A stretch of 20,009 bases of DNA, from IMG/VR virus record IMGVR_UViG_3300034522_000013, positions 1 through 20,009 of that record; one strand, 5' to 3'. Source of the stretch: a virus. Made by a program: the position numbers and the translations under genes. Shown here in pieces: positions 16,112 to 20,009 of the stretch. Positions within the stretch are counted from its first letter, which is position 1, and the number at the start of each line of letters is the position of its first letter. The notes below the pieces were generated by a model, which did not search any database, had not been told where the DNA came from, and saw nothing but the letters and a program-made list of their open reading frames with translations.

Positions 16112-16597
16112 TTATCCGTGTTTGGGAAAGGCTATCAGGTTGTCGTCCTGGTCCTGATGCTCGGTTTTGGTGCTTCGTGCATCACGATCATTCTGATTAC
16201 GTTTTTTCTGGTCGCGACTTTCACCATTGGTTGCGTGCGAATGGATCTGGAGGTCACGACGCTGGGCAAGGATGGTGCGCTGCAGTTCAGTAATCTGCTT
16301 GCGCAAATCCTTAATTAAAGTTTCATTACGCTCTTCACCACGTATGCGCTCTTCTTTGCGCAAATCCTTGCGTAAGACGGTGATATAGAGCTGATTATTT
16401 GCCAGTTCTGCGGCTGCAAGAAGATCGGCGGGCGTCCAACTGTCCAGTGCTTTAGATCGGATATTGTCATGCCAGAAAGGTTCGGCTTTTTTCTCCAGAC
16501 CTGCATGAACCGGGGGCTGGATGGTGTCCACGGTTGCATTCTGCATGGCACGAACTGCCGCCGCCGAACTGTCGGAACGGGTTCTTTTTTCTGCCAT
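16112..16597 (-). CDS. gp1: Terminase small subunit, HK97 gp1-type
   Basis: A 161-residue, highly charged protein beginning MAEKRTRSDSSAAAV, the same length as HK97 gp1 and very similar by memory. The middle (WTPADLLAAAELANNQLYITVLRKDLRKEERIRG) is helical and probably oligomerises. The C-terminal part is a hydrophilic tail (RDQKKRNQNDRDAR ... DNLIAFPKHG), likely to contact the large subunit. It recognises cos and starts packaging. AAGGTG lies about seven bases before the ATG (16595-16597). The non-coding gap upstream is where cos is expected. Confidence 0.94.
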   Translation of the reverse strand: MAEKRTRSDSSAAAVRAMQNATVDTIQPPVHAGLEKKAEPFWHDNIRSKALDSWTPADLLAAAELANNQLYITVLRKDLRKEERIRGEERNETLIKDLRKQITELQRTILAQRRDLQIHSHATNGESRDQKKRNQNDRDARSTKTEHQDQDDNLIAFPKHG

Positions 16598-16747
16598 ATG
16601 TCAACACCTTTAAAACTGAAAAAATCGGGTTAGCGTTAAAATCAAACTTTGGCGGCGGTCATTTGGCGCAAAGAATTTGAAGATTTGATCCCCCCCCACC
16701 CATGATGATAATCATTATCACCTGATATAGTTGCAAATGGAATGATT
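16598..16747. other. Presumed cos (packaging start) region
   Basis: This 150-base gap, between the 66-residue gene and small terminase, is where HK97-type phages carry cos; the ends have 3' overhangs in that group. It contains an 8-base C run (16690-16697), a GC block GGCGGCGGTC (about 16651-16660), and a perfect palindrome at 16706-16720. I cannot say which bases are cut, because the exact HK97 cos sequence is not something I can compare here. The assignment is from gene order. Confidence 0.55.
16701..16719. promoter_or_regulatory. Fur-box-like palindrome in the cos region
   Basis: TGATAAT-C-ATTATCA (16706-16720) is a perfect 15-base inverted repeat. The 19 bases 16701-16719 match the classical E. 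coli Fur box (GATAATGATAATCATTATC) at 17 positions. No iron gene or clear promoter is adjacent. It may instead be a terminase or HNH binding site that happens to resemble a Fur box. Confidence 0.4.
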
Positions 16748-16948
16748 TCACTTTGTGATGTTTTCCGGGGCATCGCATTGCAACTCGGCACCCACCAGAC
16801 CCATTGCAATTGTCGCCTCGCCATCGGGGAAATCAGTCAGGAGCTGGCGAATGGCTTTCTCAGCCTGTTTAACCTTTGCCTGGCTTTCCTCTGGCAATGA
16901 GGCAATCAGCCCTTTGAACATCAGGATGGTTTGCTGTTCTTGTGTCAT
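16748..16948 (-). CDS. Small protein of unknown function between HNH gene and cos
   Basis: A 66-residue acidic protein (MTQEQQTILMFKGLIASLPEESQAKVKQAEKAIRQLLTDFPDGEATIAMGLVG in outline). It is probably two or three helices, with no signal peptide, membrane segment or cysteine pair. The ATG overlaps the HNH stop (TAATG) and has GGAG six bases upstream, so it is translated with the HNH gene. Its place beside HNH and cos suggests a part in packaging, but I do not recognise the family. The ribosome site and tight overlap are the evidence that it is real. Confidence 0.7.
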   Translation of the reverse strand: MTQEQQTILMFKGLIASLPEESQAKVKQAEKAIRQLLTDFPDGEATIAMGLVGAELQCDAPENITK

Positions 16949-17289
16949 TACTTGCTCCAGTGAGAAGCGGGATCGAGCGGGTAGCCGTTAGCATCACAGC
17001 CCATAACAGCGCCGCTCTTCTCCATTCTCTGTTTAGTTGAATCATGATGTGCTTTGCACAATGACTGCCAGTTCTCTTTGCTCCAGAACAGTAGTTGTGC
17101 TTTCGAGATGGCCAGCGGATTGCCAGACTTAAGCGCATCTTTGAGTTTGTGGGGTTCGATATGGTCAACCACTGTTGCTGGTGTTATGCGCCCCTGCTGC
17201 TCACACATCACACATAGCGGATGCTGCTGCAGGAAACGCAGACGGGCTTTATCCCAGCGGCTGCCATACACACGCGGTTCACCCTTCAT
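16948..17289 (-). CDS. HNH endonuclease associated with terminase (HK97 gp74-like role)
   Basis: A 113-residue HNH nuclease. Visible elements are YGSRWDKARLRFLQQHPLC, a CVMC zinc pair, the catalytic VVDHIEPHK block, and NWQSLCKAHHDSTK. The last carries the second zinc pair as C-x-x-H rather than the C-x-x-C I associate with HK97 gp74, and supplies the N and H of the motif. In HK97-group phages an HNH protein is required together with terminase for cos cleavage, and this gene lies beside the presumed cos and terminase genes. Its ATG overlaps the stop of the upstream glycosyltransferase-like gene (ATGA). Confidence 0.9.
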   Translation of the reverse strand: MKGEPRVYGSRWDKARLRFLQQHPLCVMCEQQGRITPATVVDHIEPHKLKDALKSGNPLAISKAQLLFWSKENWQSLCKAHHDSTKQRMEKSGAVMGCDANGYPLDPASHWSK

Positions 17290-17861
17290 GCAATCCTCCA
17301 GGCTCGTCGGCGCTCAGTGCGCACGGTGCCATCAGGGTGGCGCTCTACCGGTTCCCCATCATCATGATCCACCAGCGACCAGCAGGGATAGACTACCGGG
17401 CCACCGTATGCACTACCCACGGCGTAATCAGCTGCTGCACTGTTATCCCATCGGGCAAGTACGTCAGCCAGCTTTGCAACCGGCACGCTGTAGCAGACGC
17501 CATGAATTAACTGAGGCAGAGTGATGAAGTCAGCTCGCGTCTTATCAGCAGCAATCAGACGTTCAGCTATCTCCGCCTGATATTGCGGTGGGCGGCCAGT
17601 GCCGAGATAAAAGCTGATGAGATCGTCAGGCCGACTATTCAGCCAGGCACTGACCTTCCCTACAAATCCACGGACAGGCCGCGCATCATCCTCAACGATG
17701 ACAACTCTATATCTCTGGCTTGCAGCCCACTCCAGCGATCGACGATGATTCCAGTTGGCACCATGATTGCCTTCATCAATAAGAAGATGAGCATCCAGAT
17801 AATCAGCCAGCCTTTCGGCTTGTTCTCGCCGGGTATGATGCCCGACCACAACGAACTTCAC
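17286..17861 (-). CDS. Small glycosyltransferase-like protein
   Basis: A 191-residue protein starting VKFVVVGHHTRREQAERLADYL. It has the look of a GT-A fold: an N-terminal beta strand, a segment YRVVIVEDDARP with acidic residues that could bind a metal-sugar nucleotide, then LISFYLGTGRPP and a His/Cys-containing HGVCYSVP. The EDDA block recalls the LEDD motif of family GT25, but the assignment is tentative. GTG at 17859-17861 overlaps the stop of the larger glycosyltransferase gene (GTGA) with GGAAG upstream; a TTG four codons earlier is possible. The two genes are clearly co-translated and may act together. No membrane segment is present. Confidence 0.62.
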   Translation of the reverse strand: MKFVVVGHHTRREQAERLADYLDAHLLIDEGNHGANWNHRRSLEWAASQRYRVVIVEDDARPVRGFVGKVSAWLNSRPDDLISFYLGTGRPPQYQAEIAERLIAADKTRADFITLPQLIHGVCYSVPVAKLADVLARWDNSAAADYAVGSAYGGPVVYPCWSLVDHDDGEPVERHPDGTVRTERRRAWRIA

Positions 17862-19315
17862 TTGTGCTTCCAAAAGGCGTACTCCTTACCTATACCGTCT
17901 GATTTGAAAACGGTATGCACTTGCGGCCCGGTAACCAGTCGTTCGCTGAACCGGTGCGCCACAATACCGAATGCCAGCATGTCGCCCACTGCAGCAGCAG
18001 CCTGCTCTTTCTTCCAGAACCGGTTGCTTTCCGTCAGGTAGTAGAGGCGAATGATGCCGTGCGCTATCGCCATAACATCCTCGCGTGTGCCACCCAACAG
18101 GCCAGCATTCAGCATCACATCGTTGCGGTGCGCTTCAATGAATTGCTGATAGATGCTCTCAGGATGGTTGCTGGCGGCCCACGGGTCGGCGTAGGTTTTC
18201 GGTTCGGAGCCAACGTAAATATGCCCTGGCGACATCAGCGCCCACGGTTCGCGCAGCATTTGCACGTCGGTGCCATCAGTGCACCAGACGAAGCGGTATT
18301 CAGGATGTTCCCGCAGGTGCTGCCAGATATGCAGCCAGCGGCGAAAATAGACGTTCATTGCCACTGCTGGCACGGCCACCAGTTGGGCGCCTTCAGGTGC
18401 GGTGGTAAGTTCATCGGCCAGCACAACAGCGGAAGCGCCACGAATAGATGAAGCCCATGCTTTAAGCATTCCGGCATCAGGCTTTAAACGTTCTTTGCGC
18501 TGCGGATCAGGTTCACTGGTGAGTAACGTTGTGATGACCACATCATGCTGATCACGAAACTCCGCATATCCCGTATAACCACTGTCCCGGCGGCTGTTAT
18601 GGATGGTGACGTTCCGGTTCACCAGCTCATCACGGTCAGGTCGTGGTACCGAGCGCTCTACAGCCTCGTGCTCATCCAGCGAATAAATGAGCTGCTCAGA
18701 GCCAGCCACATCAGCGAATGCCCAGGTTGTCAGCCCTGCATTGTGAATCCGGGTAGCGAGGTCGGAATGTTCATACATGCCGCGCCCATAAACCGGGTCG
18801 AATCCACCGACACGCTCGATCGCGCTGCGGTGGTAATAAAGCATCACGCCGCGCTGCCCCGTGTAAGCCACATGCTGTTCATCACGGTACAGCACCGAAA
18901 TATCACGCAGCTTGCGGTCACCAGCCAGGTCAAGAAACTGATACGCCAGATGCGGTTCAGCAGACTCGATATAGGGCAGATGCCAGTTATCAGCGATAGG
19001 CCATGCGTCATCATCGAACAAAAACAGGTGCTCGCACCCGGCATCCACCAGCGCTGAAAGGCTGGCGTTCTTCGCGGCGACAATGCCCCGAGACACATCG
19101 AGGCGACGCAGCTGCACACCATCAGGAACGACAGCAGCAGGTTGTGACCCATCATCAATAACCACCACCAGCGCCCCAGTGGGTAGGTATTTAAGGTGCT
19201 GCTCAATGGCACGAGAAAGCACCACTGATCGATTGTGGGTGCTGATCGCAATGCCGATTCGCGCTGATGAATGACAGACAGGTGCATACGGGACACCATC
19301 AATAGTGACCTGCAT
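17858..19315 (-). CDS. Two-domain glycosyltransferase
   Basis: A 485-residue protein with an N-terminal GT2-type domain: GIAISTHNRS (21-30), VVVIDDGS (50-57), FLFDDDAWP with the metal-binding acidic triplet (101-103), and GGFDPVYGRGMYEHSDLATRI (170-190). A second, different domain begins near residue 256: HDVVITTLLTSEPD, RFVWCTDGTDVQML (341-354, a DxTD that could bind metal) and MLNAGLLGGTREDV (401-414), resembling a second GT-A unit. There are no membrane spans, so it should use soluble sugar nucleotides in the cytoplasm. Possible acceptors are virion proteins, DNA, or a host glycan precursor; nothing here decides. The ATG has AAGGA seven to eight bases upstream, after an intrinsic terminator. 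Confidence 0.82.
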   Translation of the reverse strand: MQVTIDGVPYAPVCHSSARIGIAISTHNRSVVLSRAIEQHLKYLPTGALVVVIDDGSQPAAVVPDGVQLRRLDVSRGIVAAKNASLSALVDAGCEHLFLFDDDAWPIADNWHLPYIESAEPHLAYQFLDLAGDRKLRDISVLYRDEQHVAYTGQRGVMLYYHRSAIERVGGFDPVYGRGMYEHSDLATRIHNAGLTTWAFADVAGSEQLIYSLDEHEAVERSVPRPDRDELVNRNVTIHNSRRDSGYTGYAEFRDQHDVVITTLLTSEPDPQRKERLKPDAGMLKAWASSIRGASAVVLADELTTAPEGAQLVAVPAVAMNVYFRRWLHIWQHLREHPEYRFVWCTDGTDVQMLREPWALMSPGHIYVGSEPKTYADPWAASNHPESIYQQFIEAHRNDVMLNAGLLGGTREDVMAIAHGIIRLYYLTESNRFWKKEQAAAAVGDMLAFGIVAHRFSERLVTGPQVHTVFKSDGIGKEYAFWKHK

Positions 19316-19350
19316 GTGAATTTCCTTTTAGATGTGCGCGTGCGAGGCGC

Positions 19351-19376
19351 AATAAAAAGCCCCGCGAATGCGAGGC
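19351..19376 (-). terminator. Rho-independent terminator upstream of glycosyltransferase genes
   Basis: On the minus strand GCCTCGC / GCGGGGC form a 7-bp stem (one T-G pair) with an ATTC loop, followed by TTTTTATT. It ends the transcript of the AT-rich gene at 19,396-19,755 and lies before the ribosome site of the two-domain glycosyltransferase. Confidence 0.8.
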
Positions 19377-19395
19377 AGGAATTAACAAAAAAATT

Positions 19396-19755
19396 TTATT
19401 TTTTTTCTCGAAGTTGCTGGAGTTTTGTTTTCACTCCTTCCAGCGACATTTCGAAGTCTAAAACATCTTGTCTTGAATATTGAGAAGGATTGAGCCAATA
19501 GTATACTTTTCGCTCACAAATTTGAGCAAAGTCCTGATCCACGCGTCTTAATGGCTCAGCCGCTGCCCGCCAAAATTCTGCAATTGCTGTCTCTCTCTCC
19601 CGTGACTCCGGTTTACCTAACCGCAGGTCTCTGTAATACACCTCTACTTCAAAAATTGCTTTTGACAATGATTCAATTGCATTGCTATTAAGGTCGGAAC
19701 GTCTGTATAAGAAAGTTATTAAGGCAGTAGCTAGTGGAGTTGGGTTAACGTTCAT
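19396..19755 (-). CDS. Hypothetical accessory protein (AT-rich, own transcription unit)
   Basis: A 119-residue, mainly helical protein (MNVNPTPLATALITFLYRRSDLNSNAIESL ... LEGVKTKLQQLREKK). It has a slightly hydrophobic N-terminal helix and charged amphipathic helices after it, with a single Cys. I do not recognise the family. It is AT-rich compared with the packaging genes and is followed directly by a terminator. It faces a divergent gene across a 200-base regulatory gap, all of which suggest a moron or lysogeny-expressed gene. The ATG at 19753-19755 has only a weak GAG upstream. Confidence 0.6.
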   Translation of the reverse strand: MNVNPTPLATALITFLYRRSDLNSNAIESLSKAIFEVEVYYRDLRLGKPESRERETAIAEFWRAAAEPLRRVDQDFAQICERKVYYWLNPSQYSRQDVLDFEMSLEGVKTKLQQLREKK

Positions 19756-19787
19756 CACCAATACTCATTCAATGAGAGATTCAAAAA

Positions 19788-19796
19788 ATTTTAACA
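19788..19796 (-). promoter_or_regulatory. Possible extended -10 promoter for the hypothetical gene
   Basis: The minus strand carries TGTTAAAAT, an extended -10 form (TGn plus TAAAAT), giving a leader of about 26 bases before the ATG at 19755. No good -35 is visible, which extended -10 promoters can tolerate. Confidence 0.35.
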
Positions 19797-19868
19797 CATG
19801 CACTCAGCGTATGCCTGCTTTGATGTCATTCCCTCGCATGAAATCATAATTTTCATCATTTTTTCAAA

Positions 19869-19882
19869 TGACGAATTCGTCA
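19869..19882. repeat. Perfect 14-bp palindrome in divergent intergenic region
   Basis: TGACGAATTCGTCA is a perfect inverted repeat about 87 bases upstream of the plus-strand start and 114 bases upstream of the minus-strand start. It is a candidate operator. The regulator is unknown. Confidence 0.5.
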
Positions 19883-19903
19883 ATGTTTTCAAAGCATTAT
19901 TAA

Positions 19904-19934
19904 AAGTGTATTACTGTATAGCGTACTTACACTT
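19904..19934. repeat. Spaced inverted repeat upstream of plus-strand gene
   Basis: AAGTGTA (19904-19910) and TACACTT (19928-19934) are exact 7-base inverted copies separated by 17 bases that include GTATAG, a possible -10. An operator overlapping the promoter of the plus-strand gene is one reading; chance in AT-rich DNA is another. Confidence 0.35.
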
Positions 19935-19955
19935 ATGTTTTGACCTGGAGGATTT

Positions 19956-20009
19956 ATGTCACCCACTGAAATTCAACTTTATTCCGCTATTGCTGGTCTT
20001 ATCGGGTCT
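19956..20009 (+). CDS. Start of a plus-strand gene, unknown product (partial)
   Basis: ATG at 19956 has a strong ribosome site (GGAGG, four bases upstream) and stays open to the window edge for 18 codons (MSPTEIQLYSAIAGLIGS). The peptide looks like the beginning of an N-terminal hydrophobic helix, so the product may be membrane-anchored. It is the only convincing gene on the plus strand and is divergent from its neighbour, as expected for an accessory gene expressed apart from the late operon. The family cannot be named from 18 residues. Confidence 0.6.
   Translation, partial: MSPTEIQLYSAIAGLIGS

Noticed and set aside
16599-16604. TTGACA hexamer just before the small terminase start
   Set aside because: A -35 here would place the -10 and transcription start inside the coding region, and no -10 is found; it is the spacer of the ribosome site.
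16642-16824. A 60-codon minus-strand frame covering the cos gap
   Set aside because: It overlaps the end of the 66-residue gene in another frame, lacks a ribosome site, and encodes the palindrome and poly-G run as low-complexity residues.
19913-19932. LexA/SOS box beginning TACTGTATA upstream of the plus-strand gene
   Set aside because: Only the left half matches; the required right half (ACAG at the proper spacing) is absent.

Overview
The window carries the morphogenesis (late) region of an HK97-like lambdoid siphophage, most likely a prophage of Escherichia coli or a close relative in the Enterobacteriaceae. The basis is the head module: terminase, portal, protease and capsid read as near-identical to my memory of coliphage HK97, including every residue known to form the capsid cross-links. 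Nearly all genes are on the minus strand, so phage gene order runs from the high coordinates to the low ones.

Right end (about 19,320-20,009): an AT-rich accessory stretch. It holds a minus-strand gene of unknown function and the first 18 codons of a plus-strand gene, divided by a 200-bp region with inverted repeats. A terminator separates it from two glycosyltransferase-like genes (17,286-19,315).

Packaging and head (11,092-17,289): an HNH endonuclease, a 66-residue unknown, a 150-bp gap that should hold cos, then small terminase, large terminase, portal, prohead protease, major capsid and two head-tail connector genes. The HNH protein and terminase cut at cos and fill the protease-matured shell through the portal. 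The connectors then close the head.

Tail (1-10,754): an HK97-gp10-family gene, tail terminator, tail tube protein with a C-terminal Ig-like domain, the two-frame tail assembly chaperone pair (probable -1 frameshift), a small exported protein in the slot where HK97 carries its gp15 moron, tape measure, three tail-tip genes, a TipJ-type central tail protein, and the start of a tail fibre or spike gene running off the left edge.

Most adjacent late genes overlap by a few bases (ATGA, GTGA, TGATG or TAATG), which suggests translational coupling. Four intrinsic terminators interrupt the operon, as expected if late transcription is antiterminated. The most notable unexplained structures are two matching hairpins, one after the capsid gene and one after the tube gene. 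Each sits between a Shine-Dalgarno sequence and the next start codon with identical 9-base spacing. Other points of interest are the exported moron, the glycosyltransferase pair beside the packaging genes, and a Fur-box-like palindrome in the presumed cos region. I saw no tRNA, rRNA, CRISPR array or insertion sequence.
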